A stretch of DNA of 64,000 nucleotides from Methylobacterium isbiliense (GCF_022179325.1 NZ_BPQQ01000045.1:1-64000); one strand, 5' to 3'; counted from the stretch's first letter, positions 49,045 to 58,394 are shown. A program made the numbers and translations. The notes: a model not told the origin generated them from the sequence alone.

Positions 49045-51078
49045 TCAGGCCGGGGCGCCCGCCGGGACCGGGTGGGGCGCCGCGTCCGGGCGCCGCGGCG
49101 GGTCGCTCACCGGGGCAGGCGCGGCCTCCTGTCCGGCGGCCTCCAGGCAGGCCTCGATGCCCTGGCGCAGGGACGACACGTAGGCATCGGCCCCCAGGGA
49201 GGCGCGCGCCTTCGAATCGGCCATCACCTCGTCGTCCGCCGGCCACAGCCCGACGAGGATCTGGGCGTCCGGCAGGCGGCGGCGGATCCGCTGCACGAGG
49301 TAGCGCAGGTGGGCGGGCGTCCCGCTGATCTCCAGGTAGGAGACGCAGACCATCCGGGCGCCCTCGGCGTCGAGGCTGTGGATCTGCGCGCGCGACACCG
49401 CCTCGAACGGCACCACCCGCGTGCCGATCCCGCGCTTCTCCAGGAGCTGCGCCAGCATCGCGGAGGCCGCCTCGTCGAGCGGACCGCGCCCGGCGACACA
49501 CAGCACCGCCCCCTTCTGGCGCCAGGCCGCGGGCAGCGCCTCCGGGGGCGGCGCGTCCGGCACCGCGGGCGACGCGTCGCAGGGCAGGTCGGCGTCGCGC
49601 CGGGACAGGAGGCGCCCGGCGAGCCCAGGCTGACCCGTCGGCGTCTCGTCCTCCCGGTCCGCGAGGTCGGTGACGAGTTCGTCGATGGCGGTGCGGATGC
49701 GCTCCAGCCGGTCCTCCGTCAGCACGCCGCGGCGCGCGTCCGAGGCGGCGAGCTGCAGCCCCTTGAGCACGACCTCGTCGTAGTAGGAGGAGAGCGAGCA
49801 GGTGGCGAGGATGGTCTCGGCGAGTTCCTGCGCCTCGTCCGGATCGTCCGCGAGGAGGCGCTGGTAGAAGTTCTCCACCGGTGTGAGCGCCGGCTGGTCG
49901 CCGAACAGCACGTCGAGGAATTCGAGTTTCTCGACGTGCCGGCCCAGCACCACGAGGCAGACGGTGAGCGGCGTCGACAAAAGGAGGCCGACCGGCCCCC
50001 ACAGCCACGTCCAGAACAGGGCCGAGACCAGCACCGCGAAGGGTGACAGGCCGGTCGAGTGCCCGTAGAGCAGCGGTTCGATGACGTGGCCGACCAGGGG
50101 TTCGAGCACGAGGAACAGGATGGCGGTGGCCAGCACCATGTTCCAGCCCGGATCGACCGCCGCGGCGAGCGCGAGCGGCAGCAGCGCCGACAGGAAGGCG
50201 CCGATATAGGGCACGAAGCGCATCAGCCCCGCGAAGATGCCCCACAGGATCGGGCCCGGCACGCCGATCAGCCACAGCCCGATGCCGATGGCGAGGCCGA
50301 AGCTCGCGTTGAGCGCGAGCTGCATCAGGAAGTAGCGGCTGAGCCGGCGCGCCGCATCGTCCATCGCCACGGTCGTGCGGTGCAGGTCGCTCGATCCCAC
50401 GAGGCGGATCAGCCGGTCGCGCAGGTCCTCGCGCTGCGCCAGGATGAAGATCAGCACCACGAACACGATGCCGGTGGTGGCGAGCGGCCCGATCGCCGGC
50501 GCGAGCACGCGTTCGGCGAGCTGGAGCGGCGTCAGGTCGGGCGAGCGCACCTCGACCAGGACGGGCTTCTCGGGATTCTGAACCCGGGGCTCGGCGGGTT
50601 TGGCCTCGGCGGGCGGTGCCTTCTCCTCCGGCATGGCGCCGGCCTGCTGGATGTGGCGGCCGATGCTGCGGACGTAGCCCGCGAGGTCGCCCAGCACCCC
50701 GGCCTTGAGCGTGTCGAGCTTGCGCTCGATGGTGCGCTGGTAGCGCGGCAGCCCGGTGCCGAGTTCGGCCGCCTGCATGCCGATGATCCCGGCCAGCGCC
50801 GCCGCGATGCCGAGGCAGGTGAGGACCGCGAGCAGGATCGCCGCCATCCGCCCGATCCGCAGCTTGCGCAGCAGGTTCACCAGCGGGCCGAGCACGAAGC
50901 TCAGCAGCACCGCGATCGCGATCGGGATCAGGATCTCGCGGCCGAGATAGAGCGCCGCCACCAGGATCGCCGCGATGATCAGCGGGGTGGCCAGCCCCTG
51001 GCCCGGCGTCTCCGCTGCCGGGATGCGGGTCGGCACGGCCGGGACGAGGGTTTTCTGCAGACCGCTGCCGCGCGCCAT
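49045..51078 (-). CDS. AI-2E family transporter with extra C-terminal B12-binding-like domain
   Basis: A 677-residue protein. Residues 1-370 form the AI-2E/PerM membrane domain (IIAAILVAALYLGREILIPI, a long loop with a Pro/Ala/Glu-rich insert, then FVPYIGAFLSALLPL and LEPLVGHVIEPLLYGHSTGL). About 300 soluble residues follow, containing VENFYQRLLADDPDEAQELA and a Rossmann-like segment (GAVLCVAGRGPLDEAASAML, then RMVCVSYLEISGTPAHLRYL) that resembles a cobalamin-binding fold but lacks the DxHxxG histidine. The transported substrate is unknown. It converges with cdsA. Confidence 0.85.
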   Translation of the reverse strand: MARGSGLQKTLVPAVPTRIPAAETPGQGLATPLIIAAILVAALYLGREILIPIAIAVLLSFVLGPLVNLLRKLRIGRMAAILLAVLTCLGIAAALAGIIGMQAAELGTGLPRYQRTIERKLDTLKAGVLGDLAGYVRSIGRHIQQAGAMPEEKAPPAEAKPAEPRVQNPEKPVLVEVRSPDLTPLQLAERVLAPAIGPLATTGIVFVVLIFILAQREDLRDRLIRLVGSSDLHRTTVAMDDAARRLSRYFLMQLALNASFGLAIGIGLWLIGVPGPILWGIFAGLMRFVPYIGAFLSALLPLALAAAVDPGWNMVLATAILFLVLEPLVGHVIEPLLYGHSTGLSPFAVLVSALFWTWLWGPVGLLLSTPLTVCLVVLGRHVEKLEFLDVLFGDQPALTPVENFYQRLLADDPDEAQELAETILATCSLSSYYDEVVLKGLQLAASDARRGVLTEDRLERIRTAIDELVTDLADREDETPTGQPGLAGRLLSRRDADLPCDASPAVPDAPPPEALPAAWRQKGAVLCVAGRGPLDEAASAMLAQLLEKRGIGTRVVPFEAVSRAQIHSLDAEGARMVCVSYLEISGTPAHLRYLVQRIRRRLPDAQILVGLWPADDEVMADSKARASLGADAYVSSLRQGIEACLEAAGQEAAPAPVSDPPRRPDAAPHPVPAGAPA

Positions 51079-51334
51079 TTGCCCGCCTCACTCTGGAACT
51101 CGGCCGCCAAGCCGGGCCGTACGCATGGGTCAGGAACGGCGCGGACCCGGAATAGATCCCGCACGGCGGCACGGCGGGATATGGAAAATGCATGCCGCAA
51201 CGGAAGATAGCGCCGTCGGCGCCGCCTCCGGGCGGCCCCTTTCCACCCACCCGCATGGCGCGGGCGGCCTTGGCCTTCAAGGCCGTTTCCCGATATGAGC
51301 CGGGCGGACGGGGCGCAACCATCTGGCGGGACCC

Positions 51335-52720
51335 ATGACGCTCTCGGCGCTCGATTCCCTTCTCCTCGGCCCGCTCGTCTCCACAGAGGCCATGCGGGCG
51401 GTCTTCGCCGACGAGGCCCGGGTCGCCGCGATGCTGCGGGCGGAGGCGGCGCTGGCGCGGGCGCAGGGCCGGGCCGGGCTGGTGCCGGACGCCCTCGCGC
51501 CGGCCCTCGACGCGCTCGATCCCGCCGCCCTCGACCCGGCGGCCCTGGGCCGGCGCACGGCCGTCTCCGGCGTGCCGGTGATCCCCTTCGTCAAGGCCGT
51601 GCAGGCGGCGCTGGCCCCCGACCTCGAACCCGCCTTCCACAAGGGCACCACGACGCAGGACATCGCCGACACCGCGCTCGCGCTGCAATTGCGCGAGGCC
51701 TTCGCGCTCGTGGCGGAGGACCTGCGCGCCATCGTCGCCGGCCTGTCGGACCTCGCCCGGCGCCACCGCGAGACGCCCTGCGTCGGGCGCACCTACGGGC
51801 AGCAGGCGGCCCCCGTGACCTTCGGGTTCAAGGCCGCGATCTGGGCGCTCGGCATCGCCGAGGCGGCCGCCGACCTGCCGCGCATCCGCGACCGGGCGCT
51901 CACCGCCTCCCTCGGCGGCCCGGTGGGCACGCTCGCCTCCCTGGGCGAGGCTGCCGAGGCGGTGGGCGAGGATTTCGCCCGGGGGCTCGGCCTCGGCTAC
52001 GATCCCGCGCCCTGGCACACGCGCCGCGCGCGCATCGCCGAGGCGGGGTCCTGGCTCGCTCTGCTGATGGGGACGCTCGCCAAGGTCGCCACCGACGTCG
52101 CGCACCTCGCGAGCACCGAGGTCGGCGAGGTGGCCGAACCCTTCGTGCCCGGCCGTGGCGGCTCCTCGGCGATGCCCCACAAGCGCAACCCGGTCTCCTC
52201 CACGGTGATCCTGGCCGCCTTCAGCGCCGCCAAGGGGCAGGTGGTGACGCTCCTCGACGGCATGGCGGCGGCCCATGAGCGCCCGGCCGGGGCGTGGCAC
52301 GCCGAATGGCATGCGCTGCCCGCCCTGTTCGGCCTCGCCTCCGGCGCCCTGCGCGAGGCGCGGGCGCTCGCCGAGGGGCTGGTGCCGGACCCCGCGCGCA
52401 TGCGCGCCAACCTCGACCTCACCCGCGGCCTGCTGTTCGCCGATGCGGCCGCCGCCCGCCTCGCCCCGCGGCTCGGCGCCAAGGCCGCACACGCGCTGGT
52501 GGAGGCGGCGGCCGGCGCCGTGCGCGAGGGCCGCGGCGACCTCGCCGCGGTGCTGGCGGCCCGGCCCGAGGCCGCCGGCATCGACCTGCAGCCGGCCTTC
52601 GACCTCGCGTCCGCCATCCGGGCCGGCGCCCGGACGGCCGACCGGGCGCTCGCCGAGGCCGCGCGCCTCATCTCCCTGCCGACCCGACCCTCCCACGCGG
52701 ACGCATCCCCATGCCCCTGA
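51335..52720 (+). CDS. pcaB: 3-carboxy-cis,cis-muconate cycloisomerase
   Basis: A 461-residue member of the fumarase/aspartase superfamily acting in the protocatechuate branch of the beta-ketoadipate pathway. The signature GRGGSSAMPHKRNPVSS is present, as are HKGTTTQDIADTALALQLR and VGRTYGQQAAPVTFGFK. Its last 10 bases overlap the start of the fused pcaD-pcaC gene, so the three steps are made together. The genes for the ring-cleaving dioxygenase (pcaGH) are not in the window. Confidence 0.93.
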   Translation: MTLSALDSLLLGPLVSTEAMRAVFADEARVAAMLRAEAALARAQGRAGLVPDALAPALDALDPAALDPAALGRRTAVSGVPVIPFVKAVQAALAPDLEPAFHKGTTTQDIADTALALQLREAFALVAEDLRAIVAGLSDLARRHRETPCVGRTYGQQAAPVTFGFKAAIWALGIAEAAADLPRIRDRALTASLGGPVGTLASLGEAAEAVGEDFARGLGLGYDPAPWHTRRARIAEAGSWLALLMGTLAKVATDVAHLASTEVGEVAEPFVPGRGGSSAMPHKRNPVSSTVILAAFSAAKGQVVTLLDGMAAAHERPAGAWHAEWHALPALFGLASGALREARALAEGLVPDPARMRANLDLTRGLLFADAAAARLAPRLGAKAAHALVEAAAGAVREGRGDLAAVLAARPEAAGIDLQPAFDLASAIRAGARTADRALAEAARLISLPTRPSHADASPCP

Positions 52721-53892
52721 TCCAGGCCAACGGCACCGAGCTGAACGTCGACCTCTCCGGCCCGGGCGGCGCGCCCGTCGTCGCCTTCTCGAACTCGCTC
52801 GGAACCACGATGGCGATGTGGGATCTGCTGGTCCCGCATCTGCGCGGCCGCTACCGGGTGCTGCGCTACGACACCCGGGGGCACGGCGCCTCGCCGACCC
52901 GCGACGCGCCGACCGCCGTCGAGGATCTGGCCGACGACCTCCTCGGGCTCCTCGACGCGCTCGAGATCGACCGTGCCCACGTGGTCGGCCTGTCGCTCGG
53001 CGGCATGACCGGGCAGGCGCTCGCCATGCGGGCGCCCGAACGGGTGCAGAGCCTCACCCTGATGGCGACGGCCGCCTGCATGCCGAGCGAGGCCTCGTGG
53101 AACGAGCGCGCCGAGACCGTGCGGGCGCACGGCACCGCCGCCATCGTGGACGCCACGATGGAGCGCTGGTTCAGCCCCGGTTTCCCGGCGAGCGCGCCTG
53201 ACGCGGTGGAGCCCGTGCGCCGTCAGTTCGTCGAGACCGACCGGACGGGTTACGCGGTCTGCTGCAACGCCATCGGGCGCATGGACCTGCGCCCCGGGCT
53301 CGACCGCATCACCGCGCCGACCCTGGTGATCGCCGGCCGCGACGACCCGGCGACGCCGCCGGAGAAGTCGGAGGAGATCTGTGCCGGCATCCGCCACGCC
53401 GAACTCGTGGTGCTGCCCCGCGCGCGCCACCTGCTGGCGGTGGAGCAGCCCGCGGCGGCGGCGAGCCATCTCCTCGCCTTCCTCGACCGCCACCGGGCGC
53501 CGGACGAGACCGCCACCGGCGCAGTCCCGGTCGAGGAGGGCTTGGCCAACCGCCGCAGCGTGCTCGGCGCCGCCCATGTCGACCGCTCGCTCGCGGGGGC
53601 GGGCGCCTTCGCCGGGCCGTGGCAGGATTTCATCAGCCGCATCGCCTGGGGCGAGATCTGGGGCGACCCGCGCCTGCCCTGGAAGAGCCGCTCGCTGGTG
53701 ACCCTCGCCCTGATGGTGGCGCTCGGGCGCGAGGAGGAGTTCAAGCTCCACGTCCGCCCCGCCCTGCGGAACGGCGTCAGCCTGCCGGAACTGCAGGCGC
53801 TGCTCCTGCAGACCGCGGTCTATGCCGGGGTGCCCGCCGCCAACAGCGCCTTCCGCTGGGTGCGCGACGTGCTCGGCGACGAGCTGGCCTGA
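52711..53892 (+). CDS. pcaL: fused 3-oxoadipate enol-lactonase / 4-carboxymuconolactone decarboxylase
   Basis: A 393-residue fusion. Residues 1-260 are an alpha/beta-hydrolase (PcaD) with nucleophile S95 in HVVGLSLGGMT and the acid in IAGRDDPATPPEKS. Residues 265-393 are a carboxymuconolactone decarboxylase (PcaC) with WGEIWGDPRLPWKSRSLVTL, KLHVRPALRNG and LLQTAVYAGVPAANSAF. The fusion converts 4-carboxymuconolactone to 3-oxoadipate in two steps. Such PcaL proteins are known in actinobacteria and some proteobacteria. The start lies inside the pcaB 3' end. Confidence 0.94.
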   Translation: MPLIQANGTELNVDLSGPGGAPVVAFSNSLGTTMAMWDLLVPHLRGRYRVLRYDTRGHGASPTRDAPTAVEDLADDLLGLLDALEIDRAHVVGLSLGGMTGQALAMRAPERVQSLTLMATAACMPSEASWNERAETVRAHGTAAIVDATMERWFSPGFPASAPDAVEPVRRQFVETDRTGYAVCCNAIGRMDLRPGLDRITAPTLVIAGRDDPATPPEKSEEICAGIRHAELVVLPRARHLLAVEQPAAAASHLLAFLDRHRAPDETATGAVPVEEGLANRRSVLGAAHVDRSLAGAGAFAGPWQDFISRIAWGEIWGDPRLPWKSRSLVTLALMVALGREEEFKLHVRPALRNGVSLPELQALLLQTAVYAGVPAANSAFRWVRDVLGDELA

Positions 53893-53931
53893 GCCGGGGA
53901 GCGGCCGGGGCCGCCCCGGACCCGTCCGTCC

Positions 53932-55647
53932 ATGACCCCCTCCCCTGCGGTCCAGGTGCCCCCGGCGGGCCTCTGGCGCGGCTCGTGGCGCCAGAGGGCC
54001 CGGCTCGTCTCGGGCTTGGTCCTGTTCGCCTTCGCGGGCACGCACTTTGCCAATCACGCGCTCGGGCTGGTCTCGCTCGACGTGATGCGGGCGGCGGAGG
54101 GCTGGCGCACGGCCGTGACGCGCTCGCTACCCGGCACGGTCGTGCTGGCGGGCGCCCTCCTCGTCCACGTCGCGCTCGCGTTCGAGTCCCTGGCGAGCCG
54201 GCGCAGCCTGCGGATGCCGGTCTGGCAGGCGGCCCAGATCCTGCTCGGGCTGGCCATCCCGTTCCTGCTGGTGCCGCACATCCTCGGCACCCGCGTGACG
54301 AACCTCGTCACCGGGCACCGCACCGATTACCCCCACGTGATCGCCCATCTGTGGCCCGACGGGATGGTGCGCCAGACGCTGCTGCTCGGCCTCGTCTGGG
54401 CGCATGGCTGCCTGGGCCTGCACCAGTGGCTGCGGCTCGCCGCCGGCTACCGGCGGATCGTCCCGCTGCTCGCGGTCGCGGCACTGCTGCTGCCACTGGC
54501 CGCCACCCTCGGCATCGCCGTGCAGGGCCAGTTCATGGACCGCGATCTCGCGGCCGCGGAGCGCTTCGGGGCGCCCGACCTCGCCCGGTTCTGGGAGGCG
54601 CGGCCCACGCCCGAGGCCGTCTCGGCCCTGCGCGCACCCGTGCTCGCGGTCATCTACGCGGCGGCGGCCGGTGCCCTGGCGCTCGGCGGCTGGCGGATCG
54701 CGGCCGCGTGGCGGGCGCGGCGCATCGTCGTGACCTATTCCACCGGCCAGAGCGTGCGGGCCGCCGAGGGCCAGACGCTCCTCGACATCAGCCGCTCCGC
54801 CCGCATCCCCCACGTGGCGGTCTGCGGCGGGCGCGGGCGCTGCTCGACCTGCCGCGTGCTGGTCACGCAGGGCGGACAGAACCTCGACCCGCCCGGCCCC
54901 TCGGAGGCCGCGACGCTCGCGGCCATCGCGGCGCCGCCGGGGGTGCGCCTGGCCTGCCAGGCCCGACCGCGCGGCGACGTCGCGATCACCCGCATCCTGC
55001 GCCCGCGCGGGCGCGAGGCCGCGGCGGCGCAGATGGGGGATCCGGACCTCGCGGGCATCGAGCGCGAGGTGGCGATCCTGTTCGTGGACGTGCGCGGCTT
55101 CACGTCGCTCTCCGAGCGCAAGTTCGCCTTCGACGTCGTCTACATCCTCAACCGCTTCTTCGAGGCGGCGGGGCGGCCGGTCATCGCTCATGGCGGCTGG
55201 ATCGGCGGCTATGCGGGCGACGGCCTGCTCGCCCTGTTCACGCATCCGGACGGGATCGACGCCGCCTGCCGGGCCGCCTACGCGGCGGCGGCCGACATCG
55301 ACCGGGCCGTGGACGGGCTGAACCGCCAGATCGCCGCGGAGCTGCCCGTGCCCCTGCGCGTGGCGATGGGCCTGCATGCCGGCCCGCTCGTGCTCGGGCG
55401 CCTGGGCTTCGGCGAGAGCCTGTCGGTCTCGGTGATCGGGCCGGCCGTGAACATCGCGAGCCGCCTGGAGAGCCTCGCCAAGGCGGCCGAGGTGCAGCTC
55501 GCCGCCTCCGCCGAGACCGCCCGGCGGGCCGGCCTCGACGCCGCAGGCCTTCGCGCCGAGCGGGTGCAGATCCGCGGCAGCAGCGCCCTCGACATCCTCT
55601 ACGTGGAGCGGGCCGGCGCGCTCGCCGGACGCCTGCCCTCGGCCTGA
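53932..55647 (+). CDS. CyaC-like membrane heme/[2Fe-2S] class III nucleotide cyclase
   Basis: A 571-residue, three-part sensor enzyme. Residues 20-260 form a six-helix anchor rich in histidines (H38, H42, H79, H116, H129, H139, H158, H164), like diheme succinate-quinone reductase anchors. Residues 265-355 are a ferredoxin domain with cysteines C298, C304, C307 and C342 (CGGRGRCSTC). Residues 375-560 are a class III cyclase: metal aspartates D386 (VDVRGFTS) and D430 (YAGDG), N507 and R511 (NIASRLE). The usual purine-specifying lysine (KxxGD) is G426. The layout matches Sinorhizobium meliloti CyaC, which senses the quinone pool. It begins 39 bases after pcaL. Confidence 0.9.
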   Translation: MTPSPAVQVPPAGLWRGSWRQRARLVSGLVLFAFAGTHFANHALGLVSLDVMRAAEGWRTAVTRSLPGTVVLAGALLVHVALAFESLASRRSLRMPVWQAAQILLGLAIPFLLVPHILGTRVTNLVTGHRTDYPHVIAHLWPDGMVRQTLLLGLVWAHGCLGLHQWLRLAAGYRRIVPLLAVAALLLPLAATLGIAVQGQFMDRDLAAAERFGAPDLARFWEARPTPEAVSALRAPVLAVIYAAAAGALALGGWRIAAAWRARRIVVTYSTGQSVRAAEGQTLLDISRSARIPHVAVCGGRGRCSTCRVLVTQGGQNLDPPGPSEAATLAAIAAPPGVRLACQARPRGDVAITRILRPRGREAAAAQMGDPDLAGIEREVAILFVDVRGFTSLSERKFAFDVVYILNRFFEAAGRPVIAHGGWIGGYAGDGLLALFTHPDGIDAACRAAYAAAADIDRAVDGLNRQIAAELPVPLRVAMGLHAGPLVLGRLGFGESLSVSVIGPAVNIASRLESLAKAAEVQLAASAETARRAGLDAAGLRAERVQIRGSSALDILYVERAGALAGRLPSA

Positions 55648-55752
55648 CCGGCACCGGTAAAATTTCTGCAACCCCGTCGGAACCGGCAGCAGCCGTGCGA
55701 ATTGAAGAACCGAAGGGGTCGCGCGCCTTGCCGCCGCGCGGTGCCCTATGGC

Positions 55753-55788
55753 TGCCGTGAGAGCGCTTCGCTACGGGAACTCACGGCA
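55753..55788. terminator. hairpin between convergent cyclase and transglycosylase genes
   Basis: TGCCGTGAG (55753-55761) pairs perfectly with CTCACGGCA (55780-55788), and an inner AGCG/CGCT pair is possible. The right arm overlaps the stop codon of the leftward gene. No T run is present. Confidence 0.4.
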
Positions 55789-56878
55789 TCATCAGGATCG
55801 CGGCCGGCGGGGCCTCACCGGGCCTGCGCGTGTCGATGCGATCCGCCAGGGACGCCGCCGACTGGAACCGGTCGAGGCGCCGATCGATCATGCCGTCGAG
55901 TCTCTCGTAGACTTCGGCGACCGAGAGGCTGCGCGTCTTCTTGCCGTCACGCTCGAAAAAAAGGCTGCGGTTGGCCTTCGCGGCGGCCCTGAACGCGGCC
56001 TGGGCCGGGTGATCGGGCTTCTCCGCGGTGAGCTGCATGAAGCGGCTCGCGCTCGCCGCCCCGAGCAGGTGGGCGAAGTAGCATTCCGAATGCGTGAGGT
56101 CGCGCCCGACGCGCTGCGCCACCCGGGCGCGGTCGCGCTTCATCATCTCGCCCGCCATCAGCCCGGCGATGTAGGGGTCGCGGCGCAGCGCCAGGATGCG
56201 GCGGCGCGCGGCGGGATCCGCCACGACGAGGCTGCCACCCCGGCGCTGGATCAGGCCGGCCTCCTGCGCGAGACCGTGTCTGGGCCCGTAGGCGCGCAGC
56301 AATTCGAGCCACGTGCCGGTCAGGAACTGGAACAGGCCCTCGGCCGTGGAGGTGGCGGCCCGGGCATGCGGCAGGAAGCTCGATTCCTTGTCGGCGAGCG
56401 CCATCAGGTAGACCGGGTCGACCTCGGTGTCGCGCGCGGCGCGGAGGATGGTCTCGACGAGGCTGCGCGGCACACGCGTCATGCCGAAGCTGAGGAGATC
56501 GTCCTCGCCCGCCTCGGACGACAGCCGGTCGAGGTCGGTCTGGATGAGTTCGGCGGTGCTGGGCTTCTCTATGGCCAGGGCGACGCCGCGCCACTCGGGC
56601 GACAGCGCGGACGGCGCGGACGGGCTGCGGGCGGGACGCAGGTCGATGCGGTCGTGGGCCGCGGCGGGCGGCGCGAGGCTGTCGTCGGGCAGGGTCCCGA
56701 CGACGGCGAGCCCGAACACCGCCGCCGAGGCGACGAGGCGCGGCAGCGACCGCCGGCGGCGCGCCGCCCGGACGGGCTTCAGCCACCGCACCGCGGCCTC
56801 GTCACCCACCGACCCGTTCCCGGGCACGAGTCGACACGCGTCGTCGGCGCAGAGCGCCGGCTCCGGGAAAACCCTCAT
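55781..56878 (-). CDS. lytic transglycosylase (SLT-type) domain protein
   Basis: A 365-residue protein with one N-terminal membrane anchor or signal (RLVASAAVFGLAVVGTLP, about residues 55-72) and a C-terminal SLT domain. The catalytic glutamate is in ALADKESSFLPHARAATS, followed by TAEGLFQFLTGTWLELL; DLTHSECYFAHLLGAASAS and the adjacent FMQL belong to the same fold. It would cut peptidoglycan glycan strands in the periplasm. The ATG at 56878 is preferred (AAGGACATG context); an ATG 87 bases upstream gives an Arg-rich extension. A charged cytosolic tail precedes the anchor, unusual for a simple secreted enzyme. Confidence 0.8.
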   Translation of the reverse strand: MRVFPEPALCADDACRLVPGNGSVGDEAAVRWLKPVRAARRRRSLPRLVASAAVFGLAVVGTLPDDSLAPPAAAHDRIDLRPARSPSAPSALSPEWRGVALAIEKPSTAELIQTDLDRLSSEAGEDDLLSFGMTRVPRSLVETILRAARDTEVDPVYLMALADKESSFLPHARAATSTAEGLFQFLTGTWLELLRAYGPRHGLAQEAGLIQRRGGSLVVADPAARRRILALRRDPYIAGLMAGEMMKRDRARVAQRVGRDLTHSECYFAHLLGAASASRFMQLTAEKPDHPAQAAFRAAAKANRSLFFERDGKKTRSLSVAEVYERLDGMIDRRLDRFQSAASLADRIDTRRPGEAPPAAILMMP

Positions 56879-57201
56879 GTCCTTGCCTTCGTTACCGCCC
56901 GGCCCGATTCCCGGCCGCGCACGCTTCGCTTGGGAGCGGCGTGTCTGACGGCCCGCTGTGACCACAATGGGACAGCGTGACGTTAACCGTCGGGGTCATT
57001 TTGCGGCGCAGTAAGTACCTGTCTCAACACAGTTTCGGCCCGAATGGGGCGGACCCGCGCGCGAGCCGCTCATGCAAATAATTCCGCAGCCGCCCGGAAC
57101 CAACGAGCATCTCGTGCATTTCCCACCGCTACGCGGAGCGGCATCTCTTAATCCCGTTGCGCACCGCCGCCCGCCCTTCAGTCAAAGGAAGTCCCGTTCC
57201 G
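56879..57201. other. divergent region upstream of the inositol-phosphate synthase operon
   Basis: About 323 bases without a supportable gene. It should carry promoters for the leftward transglycosylase gene and the rightward cluster starting at 57202. AT-richer stretches lie near 56960-57010 (GTTAACCGTCGG, GTCATTTTGCGG) and 57070-57080 (TGCAAATAATTCC). No operator of a known regulator was recognised, and no regulator gene is visible in the cluster. Confidence 0.35.
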
Positions 57202-58392
57202 ATGAGCATGCAGACCGGGCGCCGCGTCGGCGTCGCTTTCGTTGGCATGGGTGGCGCCGTCGCCACCACCGCCATCGCCGGCATCGAGATGATCAAGTCC
57301 GGATCGAACCGTCTCGATGGTCTGCCCCTTGCGGGGAAGGCGATTGCCGGCATGGTCGGCTACAAGGATCTGGTCTTCGGGGGCTGGGACCTGAACGGCG
57401 ACGATCTCGCCGCCGCCGCCTCCACGCACGGCGTGCTGAGCCGGCAGGACCTGGAGAACGGCGCGCAGGTGCTCAACACCATGCGGCCCTGGCCGGCAGT
57501 CGGCAGCGCCAAGTTCTGCAAGAACATCGACGGCCAGAACCGGATCGTCGCCAAGGACCACCGCGAGGCGGTGACGGCGATCGCGGCGGATCTCGACCGC
57601 TTCCGGCAGGAGAGCGGCGTCGACGACGTGGTGGTGGTGAACCTCGCCTCCACCGAGCGCTGGCCCGACCTCGACGACCCGACGCTCAACTCGCCGGACG
57701 CGTTCGAACGCGGTCTCGACGCGAGCGACGAGGCGATCAGCCCGGCCATGCTCTACGCCTATGCGGCGATCAAGAACGGTATTCCGTACGCCAACTTCAC
57801 CCCGAGCGTGGCGGCCGACGTGCCGGCGCTGGTCGACCTCGCCCGGCAGCTCAACGTCCCGGTCGCCGGCAAGGACGGCAAGACCGGTCAGACCATGATG
57901 AAGACCGTGCTGGCGCCCGCCCTGAAGTCGCGCGCGCTCCACGTGGACGGCTGGTTCTCCACCAACATCCTGGGCAACCGCGACGGCCTCGCCCTCGACG
58001 ACCCGTCCTCGCTGCAATCCAAGCTCAACACCAAGGGCACGGTGCTGGATTCGATCCTCGGCTACCCGGTCGAGGACCATCTCGTCCACATCCACTACTA
58101 CCGCCCGCGCGGGGACGACAAGGAAGCCTGGGACAACATCGACGTCACCGGCTTCCTCGGCCAGAAGATGCAGATCAAGGTCAACTTCCTCTGCAAGGAT
58201 TCGATCCTGGCCGCCCCGCTCGTCATCGAGATCGCGCGGGTGCTCGACCTCGCCAAGAAGCGCGGCGACGGCGGCGTGCAGGAGCAGCTCTCGCTGTTCT
58301 TCAAGGCCCCGATGGTGAAGAACGGCCACGGCCCGGAGCACGCCTTCGGCGCTCAGGAGCGCATGCTGCTCGACTGGCTCGGCGTGCACTGA
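57202..58392 (+). CDS. ino1: inositol-3-phosphate synthase
   Basis: A 396-residue NAD-dependent enzyme that converts glucose 6-phosphate to 1D-myo-inositol 3-phosphate. The Rossmann motif is VAFVGMGGAVATTAIAG. The catalytic domain has VAGKDGKTGQTMMKTVLAPA, then VDGWFSTNILGNRDG and LNTKGTVLDSILGYP, which carry the conserved lysines and aspartates. AGGAAG stands upstream of the ATG at 57202. It is first gene of a run of six genes with gaps of -4 to 64 bases, so inositol phosphate is the likely precursor of the pathway encoded there. Confidence 0.94.
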   Translation: MSMQTGRRVGVAFVGMGGAVATTAIAGIEMIKSGSNRLDGLPLAGKAIAGMVGYKDLVFGGWDLNGDDLAAAASTHGVLSRQDLENGAQVLNTMRPWPAVGSAKFCKNIDGQNRIVAKDHREAVTAIAADLDRFRQESGVDDVVVVNLASTERWPDLDDPTLNSPDAFERGLDASDEAISPAMLYAYAAIKNGIPYANFTPSVAADVPALVDLARQLNVPVAGKDGKTGQTMMKTVLAPALKSRALHVDGWFSTNILGNRDGLALDDPSSLQSKLNTKGTVLDSILGYPVEDHLVHIHYYRPRGDDKEAWDNIDVTGFLGQKMQIKVNFLCKDSILAAPLVIEIARVLDLAKKRGDGGVQEQLSLFFKAPMVKNGHGPEHAFGAQERMLLDWLGVH

Positions 58393-58394
58393 GC

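Noticed and set aside
48056-52696. A very long open frame of about 1546 codons on the minus strand
   Set aside because: It runs antisense or out of frame through uppS, cdsA, the AI-2E transporter gene and pcaB. Its translation is Arg/Gly/Ala-rich without domains. Stop codons are rare in this GC-rich DNA, so such frames arise by chance.
53619-55760. A 713-codon frame through pcaL and the cyclase gene
   Set aside because: It is out of frame with both genes, which have clear catalytic motifs and natural starts.
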